Positions 1 through 8,435 of a stretch of DNA of 43,894 nt are shown here, piece after piece. The notes below the pieces were generated by a model. That model had not been told where the DNA came from. It made no database searches and worked only from the letters and a program-made list of their open reading frames with translations. Made by a program: the position numbers and the translations under genes. Within the stretch, counting starts at the first letter, position 1, and the number at the start of each line of letters is the position of its first letter. This stretch comes from Bacillota bacterium (GTDB taxonomy: Bacteria > Actinomycetota > Aquicultoria > Aquicultorales > Aquicultoraceae): positions 33,485 to 77,378 of the forward strand of contig JAIMBH010000011.1 of the NCBI GenBank assembly GCA_023511485.1. Direction: 5' to 3'.

Positions 1-639
1 GGAAAATCAACCCTCATTAACCTTATCCTGCGTTTTTATGATGTATCCGATGGCCAAGTGCTAGTCAACGGCATTGATGTTCGACTCGTTAAGCAAAAAG
101 ACCTTCGCGATATGATAGGTTATGTTCCGCAAAAAGCAGTCCTCTTCTCGGGAACCGTATGCAGCAACATAAAATACGGGGCGCCAGAAGCCTCAGACGA
201 GGAAATGCAAGAAGCTGCAAGAATAGCGCAAGCTTCAGAGTTCATCGAAAACTTTGATACCAGATTTGAATCACCGATCGCTCAGAGCGGCGCAAACATT
301 TCCGGCGGTCAAAAACAGCGTCTTGCAATTGCACGAGCCATTATCAAAAAACCGCAGATATATATTTTTGATGATAGCTTCTCCGCTCTTGATTTTAGAA
401 CCGACGCAGCACTTCGGGAGGAACTTAGCAAAGAGATAAAAGGTGCAACCGTCCTTATAGTTGCGCAAAGAATAAGCACAATCATAGACGCTGATAAAAT
501 CATCGTCCTTGATGAGGGCAGGATTGTTGGTACCGGCACACACACAGAGCTAATGAAAAGCTGCGACATATATAGAGAAATCGCCTTCTCTCAGTTATCT
601 GAGGAGGAGCTAAAAAGCACAGTGGAGAGTCCAGTATGA
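1..639 (+). CDS. ABC exporter subunit, 3' part only (degenerate NBD)
   Basis: The reading frame is open from base 1, so this is the C-terminal 212 residues of an ABC exporter half-transporter whose membrane domain lies outside the window. The first residues, GKSTL, are the end of a Walker A motif. The signature ISGGQKQ is canonical (about residue 100). The Walker B stretch reads IFDDSFSALD (about 121-130), with Asp where the catalytic Glu normally sits, and the H-loop reads AQRIS (Gln instead of His, about 155). This pattern is known from the degenerate-site subunit of heterodimeric exporters such as BmrC/BmrD or TM287/288. It overlaps the next gene as ATGA, so the two are translationally coupled and very probably form one heterodimer. 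The substrate cannot be told from the sequence; multidrug or lipid export is typical. Confidence 0.92.
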   Translation, partial: GKSTLINLILRFYDVSDGQVLVNGIDVRLVKQKDLRDMIGYVPQKAVLFSGTVCSNIKYGAPEASDEEMQEAARIAQASEFIENFDTRFESPIAQSGANISGGQKQRLAIARAIIKKPQIYIFDDSFSALDFRTDAALREELSKEIKGATVLIVAQRISTIIDADKIIVLDEGRIVGTGTHTELMKSCDIYREIAFSQLSEEELKSTVESPV

Positions 640-2663
640 GTAAAAACGATCGTATTGCCTCAAGTATGTCAAGACCCGTTGGAAGACACAGTCCATTTGG
701 TGGAGGCATGGGCCATGCAATGAGGGGTGGCGAAAAAGCGAAAAATTTCAAAGGCACAATGAGCAGTCTTATTTTGTACCTGCGCCCGTTTTGGGTCTCA
801 ATTATTATAGTTCTTATTTTTGCGATTGCCAGCACTATATTTTCTATCGTAAGCCCTAGAATACTTGGCAATATGACAAACCAAGTAGTTGATGATTACA
901 CGAATAGGTCAATCTATGACCAGGTCATCTCCAGACTACCCAAAGGTGTTGTGCTGCCTCCTGGAACAACCGGAGCGGATTTGCTTAAAAAGGCTCCACC
1001 AGAATTAGTTAAAAAAATTCCCGCCGATAAATTAGATAGAATAAAATCGCTCGACTTTTCGAAGCGTCCAACTATTGATTTTCAAAAACTTGCAGACACT
1101 GCCTTGTTTTTAATAGGTCTATATTTATTAAGCGCGCTGTTCAGTTATATTCAGGGATGGATTATGTCGGGAGTCACCCAGAAGGTCACCTATCGATTTA
1201 GACGAGACATTTCAGAAAAAATCAACCGCATTCCACTTAAATATTTTGACACAAAGACGCACGGCGACGTTTTAAGCCGCGTGATCAACGACGTTGATAT
1301 AATAAGCCAAACGCTTAATCAGAGCATGATTCAAATAATAACTTCAATTACAATGATTATCGGAATCCTTGGCATGATGTTTTCTATAAGCTGGCTCATG
1401 ACTCTGGTGACCCTCCTTACTCTCCCGCTTAGCTTTATTTTTATCAGTAAAATCGTAAAAAGGTCACAAAAACAATTTCGGATCCACCAGGCAACCTTGG
1501 GTAACCTCAACGGTCATATTGAAGAGATGTATGCAGGGCATAATGTATTGAAAGCCTTTAATGGCGAGAAGCGCTCCATTGAAAAGTTTCAGTCCATTAA
1601 TCAAAAACTTTACGATAGCGCATGGAAATCTCAGTTTCTATCCGGCATGATGTGGCCGATCATGAGCTTTATTAGCAATTTGGGTTATGTTGGTATTGCA
1701 GTAGTTGGAGGCTGGCTGGCTATCAGAGGCACAATAAACATTGGTGACATACAGGCATTCATCCAATACGTGCGCCAGTTCAACCAACCTATCACCCAAA
1801 CAGCAAATATAGCAAATGTACTTCAATCAACTGCCGCTGCCGCTGAGCGCGTATTTGAATTTCTCAGTGAAAAAGAAGAGGATTCTGATCCCGAAAACCC
1901 GGTAGAGCTTGAGATGGTAAACGGCGCGGTGGAATTTGATAATGTAGTGTTTGGCTACAGCCGCGATAAAGCAATCATAAAAGGATTTTCCGCAAGCATA
2001 AAACCAGGTCAAAAGGTGGCTATAGTCGGCCCAACCGGCGCGGGAAAGACAACGCTAGTAAATCTTTTAATGCGTTTCTATGATATCTGGCAGGGCTCGA
2101 TCAAAATCGATGGTATAGATATCCGAGATATGCGGCGTTCGAGCTTGCGTAACATATTTGGGATGGTATTGCAGGATACATGGTTGTTCAACGGTTCTAT
2201 AAAAGAGAATATCGCCTACGCTAAACCAAATGCAACCGATGAAGAGATAACTGAAGCGGCAAAAACCGCCTATGTCGACCGCTTCGTACGCTTTCTGCCA
2301 AACGGATATGATATGAAACTCAATGAGGAAGCCGATAACATCTCGCAGGGTGAAAAGCAACTTATTACGATAGCTCGTGCTGTTCTTGCAAACCCGGCCA
2401 TCTTAATACTTGATGAGGCGACAAGTTCCGTTGATACAAGAACTGAAGTGCTTATACAAAAAGCAATGAATAATTTGATGCGCGGTAGAACAAGCTTTAT
2501 CATCGCACATAGATTGTCAACCATTAGAGATGCGGACTTAATCCTTGTTATGAACGATGGCAATATTGTCGAACAGGGCACTCACAACGAACTTCTAGCG
2601 GCAGATGGTCTTTACGCTTCACTTTACAACAGCCAGTTTACCTTGATGACAAACACCGGGTAA
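636..2663 (+). CDS. ABC exporter subunit, full length (catalytic NBD)
   Basis: A 675-residue half-transporter: cytoplasmic N-terminus rich in Gly, Arg and His, six-helix membrane domain (about 45-390) and C-terminal ATPase. Walker A is GPTGAGKTT (about 465), Walker B is LILDEATSS with the catalytic Glu (about 590) and the H-loop is IAHRLS (about 625). The signature is the divergent ISQGEKQ (about 568) instead of LSGGQ. A charged insertion of about 70 residues with many Lys and Pro separates the first two membrane helices (about 85-155), which is larger than usual and presumably extracellular. The start overlaps the stop of the preceding subunit. With the upstream partner it supplies the one hydrolysis-competent Walker B/H-loop pair expected of an asymmetric exporter. 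Transport substrate unknown. Confidence 0.93.
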   Translation: MSKNDRIASSMSRPVGRHSPFGGGMGHAMRGGEKAKNFKGTMSSLILYLRPFWVSIIIVLIFAIASTIFSIVSPRILGNMTNQVVDDYTNRSIYDQVISRLPKGVVLPPGTTGADLLKKAPPELVKKIPADKLDRIKSLDFSKRPTIDFQKLADTALFLIGLYLLSALFSYIQGWIMSGVTQKVTYRFRRDISEKINRIPLKYFDTKTHGDVLSRVINDVDIISQTLNQSMIQIITSITMIIGILGMMFSISWLMTLVTLLTLPLSFIFISKIVKRSQKQFRIHQATLGNLNGHIEEMYAGHNVLKAFNGEKRSIEKFQSINQKLYDSAWKSQFLSGMMWPIMSFISNLGYVGIAVVGGWLAIRGTINIGDIQAFIQYVRQFNQPITQTANIANVLQSTAAAAERVFEFLSEKEEDSDPENPVELEMVNGAVEFDNVVFGYSRDKAIIKGFSASIKPGQKVAIVGPTGAGKTTLVNLLMRFYDIWQGSIKIDGIDIRDMRRSSLRNIFGMVLQDTWLFNGSIKENIAYAKPNATDEEITEAAKTAYVDRFVRFLPNGYDMKLNEEADNISQGEKQLITIARAVLANPAILILDEATSSVDTRTEVLIQKAMNNLMRGRTSFIIAHRLSTIRDADLILVMNDGNIVEQGTHNELLAADGLYASLYNSQFTLMTNTG

Positions 2664-2665
2664 GC

Positions 2666-2693
2666 TGATTGCCAGCAATTTTATGGGCAATCA
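2666..2693 (+). terminator. possible terminator after ABC operon
   Basis: An 8-bp inverted repeat (TGATTGCC / GGCAATCA) with a 12-nt loop begins right at the end of the ABC exporter gene and is followed by a short T run. It lies between two convergent genes. The U tract is weak, so this is only a candidate. Confidence 0.4.
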
Positions 2694-2763
2694 TTTGTGA
2701 ATTGTGCAATCAAGACATTGAGTTGGCTGCGTTCTGGAAAGGCTCGCTGTGCTCATTATATCC

Positions 2764-3930
2764 TTAATAAATTCTTTTCAAGAAACGGTGCCAATAGAAT
2801 CTTATGACCTGTATAAAGGTGGGTTTTTTCACGCCTCTGTCTGCTACTAGCCTTACATGCGCTACAGGATAATCTGACTGATAAATAGTTAAATTACCTA
2901 AGACAGCTCCCTTTTTTACCGGAGCTTTTATGTTCTTTTTGATATCTGTTTTTGCAAAGGTCTTGAACGAACGCCTAACCGTTGCTGTCACGTCGGATTC
3001 TGCCACCAGATTTAACTTCTGCCCATAGTCGAGCTTTATGGTCTTAAGTATGGCTCCCTTCTTCACTAGCTTTTTCTGTTCAAACTGGGCAAAGCCATAA
3101 TTAAGCAGACTAGCCGATTCATCAAATACAGCATCCTGGGACTTTGAACCAAGTACAACGGCTATTAAAGAAACGCCTTCTTTCGCAGCTGAAGATACCA
3201 GGCAGTAGCCGGCCTCGTTTGTGTGGCCTGTCTTTATACCGTTAGCACCCGGATAGCTCCAGAGAAGTTTATTGCGGTTAATAACAACCGCTGGCTTTGA
3301 GCCGTCCCTTGTAAGAGTATCTTCTTTCGTGGCAACTATGGCTGCAAAAGTTTTATTTTTCATCGCATGCCTCGATATTATTGCTAAGTCGCGCGCGGTC
3401 GAGAAATGCGCTGTTGAATTTAGCTCATGATTGTTGATTAATCCATTTGGGCTTGTGAAGTTTGAATTCTTAGCGCCGAGCTCCAACGCTTTCTGGTTCA
3501 TCAAACCAAGGAAGCCCTCAACCGAACCACCAACATATTCGGCCACAGCTATAGCTGCATCATTTGCCGAGTTAAGCATAAGAGCACTTAAGAGATCCCT
3601 TAGTTTAATTTTTTCACCCGGCGATAGCTTCATCCCATTTTCCCGTGCCAACACAACATTCTCCCCCACTGTGACGGTTTCATCTAATGATTTTTTTTCG
3701 ATTGCAAGAATAGCCGTCATTATTTTAGTGGTGCTGGCAATAGCACGCCGCTCGTCGGCATTTTTTTGCCAAAGAATATCTCCGGTTTTTTCGTCTATTA
3801 ATATTGCGGAAGGGGAATTTATTGTGGGCGCTACTGTTGCATTGGCTACTCGTTGCGTTACGATGAACGCAGGTGAAGTGAAGGCGATTATAAAAAATAT
3901 TAGCGTGATTAAAAATAACGTGCGTTTCAT
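2764..3930 (-). CDS. dacF: D-alanyl-D-alanine carboxypeptidase (DacF/PBP5 family)
   Basis: Trims the terminal D-Ala from peptidoglycan pentapeptides outside the membrane. The 388-residue product has an N-terminal signal segment (about 1-30, hydrophobic after MKRT) and the three catalytic motifs of serine peptidase family S11: STTK (66-69, nucleophile Ser66), SAN (121-123) and KTG (233-235). A beta-rich PBP5 C-terminal domain occupies about 280-370 and the basic C-terminal tail (HRFLKRIY) probably sits on the membrane surface. Length and motif spacing are normal for the family. The gene is convergent with the ABC operon; a weak purine-rich stretch precedes the ATG. The dacF symbol is by family only; it could equally be called dacA or dacB. 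Confidence 0.93.
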   Translation of the reverse strand: MKRTLFLITLIFFIIAFTSPAFIVTQRVANATVAPTINSPSAILIDEKTGDILWQKNADERRAIASTTKIMTAILAIEKKSLDETVTVGENVVLARENGMKLSPGEKIKLRDLLSALMLNSANDAAIAVAEYVGGSVEGFLGLMNQKALELGAKNSNFTSPNGLINNHELNSTAHFSTARDLAIISRHAMKNKTFAAIVATKEDTLTRDGSKPAVVINRNKLLWSYPGANGIKTGHTNEAGYCLVSSAAKEGVSLIAVVLGSKSQDAVFDESASLLNYGFAQFEQKKLVKKGAILKTIKLDYGQKLNLVAESDVTATVRRSFKTFAKTDIKKNIKAPVKKGAVLGNLTIYQSDYPVAHVRLVADRGVKKPTFIQVIRFYWHRFLKRIY

Positions 3931-3994
3931 CTGCCTGCTTGCTTAGGTCTTTTAAGCACAATAAGATTATTTTAGCAAACAAAAATCTCTAATT

Positions 3995-5170
3995 TTAAAA
4001 TGTTTCTAACCGGGCTAGCTGTTGTAGTACGTACTCGCGGATCTCTCTGGGTGATGGAAGGTCCCGGACAATCTCGCCCGATCTAATAAGTGGTTTTAGC
4101 ATTGCAACCCAGCTGCCTCCACATACGCACGGTTCTTCTGGTTTTTTATCTTTTGGGGTTAACTTTGAGCTAAAGCAATTTTCGCATCTCCAAAGTTGTT
4201 TTGCCCCGGACATCTTACCGCGTTTGGCAAGCGGCTTGCCTGCAATCTGCACAAGGTCAAATGAGCAGTCGACCACTGGAGCAGAGCTTATAAATGTGCC
4301 AACTCCATATGCTTGCGCAAACTCATTTAGCTCTTTAATCTTTACGTCATCCAACCCACCGCTTGCAAATATCTTTACAAAGTTATAACCTCTTAAATCA
4401 AGTTCCCACCTTACTTCCTGCATGATCTTACGGAAATTTCCTCTCCTTGAGCTTGGGGTATCAAGTCTTACTGCGTAGAGATGCTCTCCGAGTGTCTGTG
4501 CTGCAGTTAGTGCGCCGAACTTCTCATCCTCAAACGTATCTATAAGCGCGACTCTTTTAATTGAAGGATCGATAACTTCATCGAAAGCTTTGTAGGCAGT
4601 TGCTGGATCTTCGAAGACCAGGATTAAGGCGTGCGGCATTGTTCCGGATGGCTTCTCTCCAATAAGTTCTGCGCTCTTAATTACCGCCACCCCATCACAG
4701 CCTCCAATAAAAGCATTGCGCTCGATCATGGGGCTTATTGCAGGGTGCATACGTCGTGCTCCAAAGCTTATCACCGTTCTTTCACCGGCAGCAAGTTTGC
4801 ACCTAGCTGCCCGCGTCGCTATGCCTGACGCCTGGCATATAAGGCCTAGCATTGATGTTTCATAAATTGCAAAATCAGTGTATATTCCACTTACGTTCAG
4901 CATAACATCCTCGGCTTTAAAAAGTGTGCCCTCATCCAAGGCATCTATATCTACATTTTTTCCCTCGAATAGACGTGCCATCTCTTCCACGCCCGCAAAA
5001 ACAGCCCATGGCCACGAATCTGGAAGTGTATGGGCTACGGCTTCTCCAATAACATGTTTTCTTATCCCTTTTGCTTCAAGTACTTTTACGTCTCTTGCAA
5101 AATATACGTCAGTGATCTCGCCAGCCTTGATCTCGTCTTCAGTTGCTATATAGAATCGCCGGTTATCCAA
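3995..5170 (-). CDS. nicotinate phosphoribosyltransferase with C-terminal zinc ribbon
   Basis: Converts nicotinate and PRPP to nicotinate mononucleotide in the NAD salvage (Preiss-Handler) pathway. The 391-residue protein has the barrel fold features of the short, archaeal-like NAPRTase class: a RRMHPAI loop in the middle, a central GGCDGVA segment and FASGGLD near residue 265. The C-terminus carries a four-cysteine zinc ribbon (CENC and CVCGG, about 330-355), as in the Thermoplasma acidophilum enzyme class. Translation probably begins at TTG (5170), because GAGGTG sits 7 nt upstream and there is no better ATG. It stands between dacF and a macro-domain gene on the same strand; an NAD-related link to the macro-domain protein (ADP-ribose metabolism) is plausible but unproven. 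Confidence 0.85.
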   Translation of the reverse strand: MDNRRFYIATEDEIKAGEITDVYFARDVKVLEAKGIRKHVIGEAVAHTLPDSWPWAVFAGVEEMARLFEGKNVDIDALDEGTLFKAEDVMLNVSGIYTDFAIYETSMLGLICQASGIATRAARCKLAAGERTVISFGARRMHPAISPMIERNAFIGGCDGVAVIKSAELIGEKPSGTMPHALILVFEDPATAYKAFDEVIDPSIKRVALIDTFEDEKFGALTAAQTLGEHLYAVRLDTPSSRRGNFRKIMQEVRWELDLRGYNFVKIFASGGLDDVKIKELNEFAQAYGVGTFISSAPVVDCSFDLVQIAGKPLAKRGKMSGAKQLWRCENCFSSKLTPKDKKPEEPCVCGGSWVAMLKPLIRSGEIVRDLPSPREIREYVLQQLARLETF

Positions 5171-5294
5171 ATCTTTGCACCTCAGAATCGTTCATTGTTC
5201 ATGGCTTTAATGGTTGGCAATGAGTAAATCGCCTCATCTCTCCTCTAAGGAGAGGCACTTTTATCCGAAATTCTAAATTTTAATTATAAATTTC

Positions 5295-5837
5295 TTAAAC
5301 TCTTGCCCCAGCCAGATCTTTTTCTGCTCTCGCCAGGAATTCGTTATAAGCTTCATACCCATAAAGTACCAGCACAATTTCATCAAGCGAGCTTTCGCCA
5401 CGGTTTAAATGCTCTTTTATTATTTTATACATAACCCTTGCCGCTTCATTATACGGAAAGCCTCCAACTCCTGTTCCGAGAGCAGGGAATGCTATTCTCT
5501 TGATTCCTGTCCTTTCGGCCACATTAAGTGCAGAAAGCGTTGCTTTCCTGATTTTTTCTGCGTCTGTAATCAGGTTGATACCCATCACCGCAGCGTGTAC
5601 AACGTAGTTTGCTTTAAGCTTACCTGCTGAAGTAATTATCGCATCCCCTACATCTATCGGTCCCTGCTTTACGGCTTCGTCTTCTATCTCCTGGCCACCT
5701 TTTTTCTTTATTGCCCCGGCTACACCCGTACCCATATACAACTGGTTGTTAGCCGGATTGACTATTGCGTCAACCTCGCAATCGGTTATATCGCCCTGTA
5801 TAATTAAAATTTCAGTACCGCCAACCTTATATATCAT
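5295..5837 (-). CDS. macro-domain protein, probable ADP-ribose hydrolase
   Basis: A single-domain 180-residue macro protein of the MacroD/YmdB/AF1521-like type. Visible motifs are the adenine/ribose loops DAIVNPANNQLYMGTGVAGAI (about 24-44; Asn29, Asn32 and the Gly-rich loop) and a second phosphate loop GTGVGGFP (about 120-127). Such proteins bind ADP-ribose and many hydrolyse O-acetyl-ADP-ribose or remove ADP-ribose from proteins. The start ATG is preceded by a G-rich stretch. No membrane segment or extra domain is seen. Whether it deacetylates or de-ADP-ribosylates cannot be decided by inspection. Confidence 0.9.
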   Translation of the reverse strand: MIYKVGGTEILIIQGDITDCEVDAIVNPANNQLYMGTGVAGAIKKKGGQEIEDEAVKQGPIDVGDAIITSAGKLKANYVVHAAVMGINLITDAEKIRKATLSALNVAERTGIKRIAFPALGTGVGGFPYNEAARVMYKIIKEHLNRGESSLDEIVLVLYGYEAYNEFLARAEKDLAGARV

Positions 5838-5992
5838 AAAGGCCCCCTACTCCCCCAACCTTTTAACAACATATTATAGCAGGATACATATTTTGGTCAC
5901 TAAGCAAATCCCAAAAAATATTTTTCGTTATCGGACAAGATTCGCTAATGTCGCTAGATGCTCCGCTTAATGCTATATCAATTCCATAGACT

Positions 5993-6017
5993 GGTTATTT
6001 ATAACCATTGTCAATGG
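5993..6017. promoter_or_regulatory. two overlapping palindromes upstream of STAS gene
   Basis: GGTTATTTATAACC (5993-6006) shares its last two bases with CCATTGTCAATGG (6005-6017). The pair lies 80-100 bases before the STAS gene start, in a 258-base non-coding gap, and may be an operator. No convincing -35/-10 pair was recognised beside it. Confidence 0.35.
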
Positions 6018-6095
6018 GTATAAAAGATCTACCGCAGCAATATATAAGCCCAACTTAAAAGCTTGAAATTCAGTCTACTGCTAAGATGGAGCTTT

Positions 6096-6407
6096 ATGAA
6101 GATATCCGAGAATTTCAATTGCCAGGTAATTAAACTTGAATCTGAACTTTTAATCAGTCTTCAGGGAAATCTGGATATGTATACTACTTCTATTTTGCAG
6201 GAGACCATCTGGCGTTACCTTGAGCCAAGCATCACCAAAATCACTATCGACTGCGGTTGGGTTCAATATGTTGATAGCTCATTTTTACAGCTCCTGACCA
6301 GGCTATCCACACTCGTCGATAAAGTGCGGATTATAAACGCCAGCAGGACAGTTAGGAGAATTTTTACAATTACAAGCCTTGATAAAACGTTTATCGAAGA
6401 CGATTAG
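6096..6407 (+). CDS. STAS-domain protein (anti-sigma-factor-antagonist-like)
   Basis: A 103-residue stand-alone STAS domain. The order is a beta-rich N-terminus, the LQGNLDMYT segment where the STAS beta hairpin enters helix 1, ITIDCGWVQYVDSS with the Ser pair where SpoIIAA-type proteins are phosphorylated, and a C-terminal helix. Proteins of this fold bind anti-sigma kinases or work in stressosome-like switches. I chose ATG 6096 because GGAG lies about 7 nt upstream; an in-frame TTG at 6063 has no ribosome site. No partner kinase or sigma factor gene is adjacent, so its pathway is unknown. The gene is convergent with the ACT gene with only 3 bases between the stop codons. Confidence 0.75.
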   Translation: MKISENFNCQVIKLESELLISLQGNLDMYTTSILQETIWRYLEPSITKITIDCGWVQYVDSSFLQLLTRLSTLVDKVRIINASRTVRRIFTITSLDKTFIEDD

Positions 6408-6410
6408 CAT

Positions 6411-6842
6411 CTAGAGCTCATGAAGGTCACTTGCGCTAAGTAGCTTCACTCCCGAGTTTTGCAACACATCTATTGCTCTGGCTGTATCTTCAAGACGCAT
6501 GATATCAACCGCTACATTGCGCTCCGTGTCTAAAAAGCAATACAGGTATTCAACATTTAACTTATTATCATTTAGTATCCCCAGTACGTTTGCGAGACTC
6601 CCCGGTCTGTCCTCCAGTTCGACCGCAACTACATCAGTTTCACTCACCGTGAACTGATTTTCTTTCAAAATCTCAACAGCTTTACCTGGCTTATTAACAA
6701 TCATTCGCAAGATTCCAAAGTCAGAAGTATCTGCTATGAAAAGCGCCCTGATATTTATATCGTTATCGGCAAGCACCTTTGTCACATCGGCAAGGCGGCC
6801 TTGCTTGTTTTCTAAGAATACTGAAATCTGCGTTGCCTTCAT
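6411..6842 (-). CDS. tandem ACT-domain protein
   Basis: A 143-residue protein made of two ACT domains (about 3-68 and 70-138), each starting with the hallmark strand followed by NKQGRLADV or DRPGSLANV, where the Gly contacts amino-acid ligands. ACT domains usually sense amino acids. The gene lies just downstream of phenylacetate-CoA ligase, an arrangement recurrent in anaerobes that ferment or salvage aromatic amino acids through aryl-CoA intermediates; regulation of the ligase by an aromatic amino acid is therefore inferred. The start is ATG 6842 with a strong GGAGGTG upstream; the in-frame ATG at 6857 would place the ribosome site inside the coding region. Confidence 0.87.
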   Translation of the reverse strand: MKATQISVFLENKQGRLADVTKVLADNDINIRALFIADTSDFGILRMIVNKPGKAVEILKENQFTVSETDVVAVELEDRPGSLANVLGILNDNKLNVEYLYCFLDTERNVAVDIMRLEDTARAIDVLQNSGVKLLSASDLHEL

Positions 6843-6958
6843 AAAACACCTCCACATCAGCTCTAGGATTAAAGTACAAACCTTTAGCCCTATTGTTAGG
6901 CAGCCCTAAAGGACTGCACTACCAGATTAACAATCAAAAATATCCTTTGCTCCAAGCT

Positions 6959-8260
6959 CTAGCTTAGATTTCTCTTATCGATGACTCTCTTTGCTTTGCC
7001 TTCGCTTCGCTGGATTGTCTTTGGCTCAACGAGCTTAACGCCAACTGAAATATTTAGAATGCTTTCAAGCTCTTCTCTTATTTTATTCTCAAAGGCCTCC
7101 AGTAATTTAACTTCATCAGAGAAATACTTTTCGTTTACTTCAACCTGAACCTCAATAACATCAAGCTGTCCGACTCTATCAACTACTAGCTGATAATGAG
7201 GCTCTGTCCCGTCAATCTGCATCAACACATGTTCAATTTGAGATGGAAAAACATTAACCCCTCTTATGATAAGCATATCATCAGTTCTACCAGTTACTCT
7301 ATCCATCCTGGCAACGGTCCTGCCGCATGCACACTCCTCGAAATGCACAGCTGAAATATCCCTTGTCCTATATCGGATTACCGGTATTGCCTCTTTTGTT
7401 ATTGTTGTAAAGACAAGCTCTCCTCTTTCACCTGGAGGCAACCTCTTACCAGTCTCGGGATCTATCACCTCTACTATAAAATGGTCTTCTCCAATATGAA
7501 GACCATTTTTCTCCGGACACTCATACGCAACGCCTGGCCCAATGATCTCACTTAAGCCATATATATCTAGCGCAAGTATACCGAGTTTCTCTTCGATCTC
7601 ACGCCTCATACTATCGGACCATGGCTCGGCGCCAAATACTCCCGCTTTGAGTTTCAGGTCTCCTTTTTTGATGCCCATCTCTTTAGCAACTTCCGCAATA
7701 TAAAGCGCATATGATGGGGTACATGCCAATATTGTACTGCCAAAATCCTGCATTATCGTGATCTGTCTTTTTGTATTTCCGCCCGATATCGGTATTACCG
7801 TTGCACCAAGCCTCTCACCGCCGTAGTGGATGCCAAGGCCACCGGTAAATAAGCCATATCCATAAGCGTTGTGTACAACATCTTCTTTTGTTGTACCTGC
7901 AGATGCAAGGGTTCTCGCCATTAGCTCTGCCCAAGTTTCTATATCTTTAGCCGTGTAGCCCACAACTGTTGATTTGCCAGTTGTACCGGAAGATGCATGC
8001 ACTCTAACTATATCCTTCATGGGAGCCGCAAATAATCCAAAAGGATAGTTATCTCTCAAATCAGTTTTTAAGGTGAAGGGCAGCTTTTCAAGATCATCGA
8101 GAGTTTTTATTGAATTGGGTCCTATTCCCGCTTCATCCAAGCGCTTTTTATACATGGGTACGTACTCATAAATCCGCTTTACGGTATCTTGCAATCGTTG
8201 TAACTGCAACTGTTCTAACCGATCATGCGGCATAGTCTCGATGTCTTTGTTCCAAATCAT
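6959..8260 (-). CDS. paaK: phenylacetate-CoA ligase (adenylate-forming)
   Basis: Activates phenylacetate or a related aryl acid to its CoA thioester with ATP (AMP-forming). At 433 residues it matches the PaaK family. The ATP-binding loop SSGTTGKST is at about 91-99, the [11 protein letters not shown] segment follows at about 235, YRTRDIS is near 300 and the C-terminal lid domain carries [18 protein letters not shown] (about 328-345). A good AAGGAG site precedes ATG 8260. In anaerobes this enzyme often works with indolepyruvate/2-oxoacid:ferredoxin oxidoreductases; none is present in the window. The adjacent ACT gene is the only apparent operon partner. Confidence 0.9.
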   Translation of the reverse strand: MIWNKDIETMPHDRLEQLQLQRLQDTVKRIYEYVPMYKKRLDEAGIGPNSIKTLDDLEKLPFTLKTDLRDNYPFGLFAAPMKDIVRVHASSGTTGKSTVVGYTAKDIETWAELMARTLASAGTTKEDVVHNAYGYGLFTGGLGIHYGGERLGATVIPISGGNTKRQITIMQDFGSTILACTPSYALYIAEVAKEMGIKKGDLKLKAGVFGAEPWSDSMRREIEEKLGILALDIYGLSEIIGPGVAYECPEKNGLHIGEDHFIVEVIDPETGKRLPPGERGELVFTTITKEAIPVIRYRTRDISAVHFEECACGRTVARMDRVTGRTDDMLIIRGVNVFPSQIEHVLMQIDGTEPHYQLVVDRVGQLDVIEVQVEVNEKYFSDEVKLLEAFENKIREELESILNISVGVKLVEPKTIQRSEGKAKRVIDKRNLS

Positions 8261-8435
8261 AAACTAACTCCTTACTTTCAAGCTTCGCGCCGATTTATTC
8301 ATCGTTGCACAGTAAATAGGCACAATCTTCAAAGCCTTACTATATAATAGCTAAATTATGCCAACAATTCTAGTAATGACCTGGTAATACAGGAGAATAA
8401 CGCCTGGCCAGCCCTGTGGCAGCATGTGTTACATG

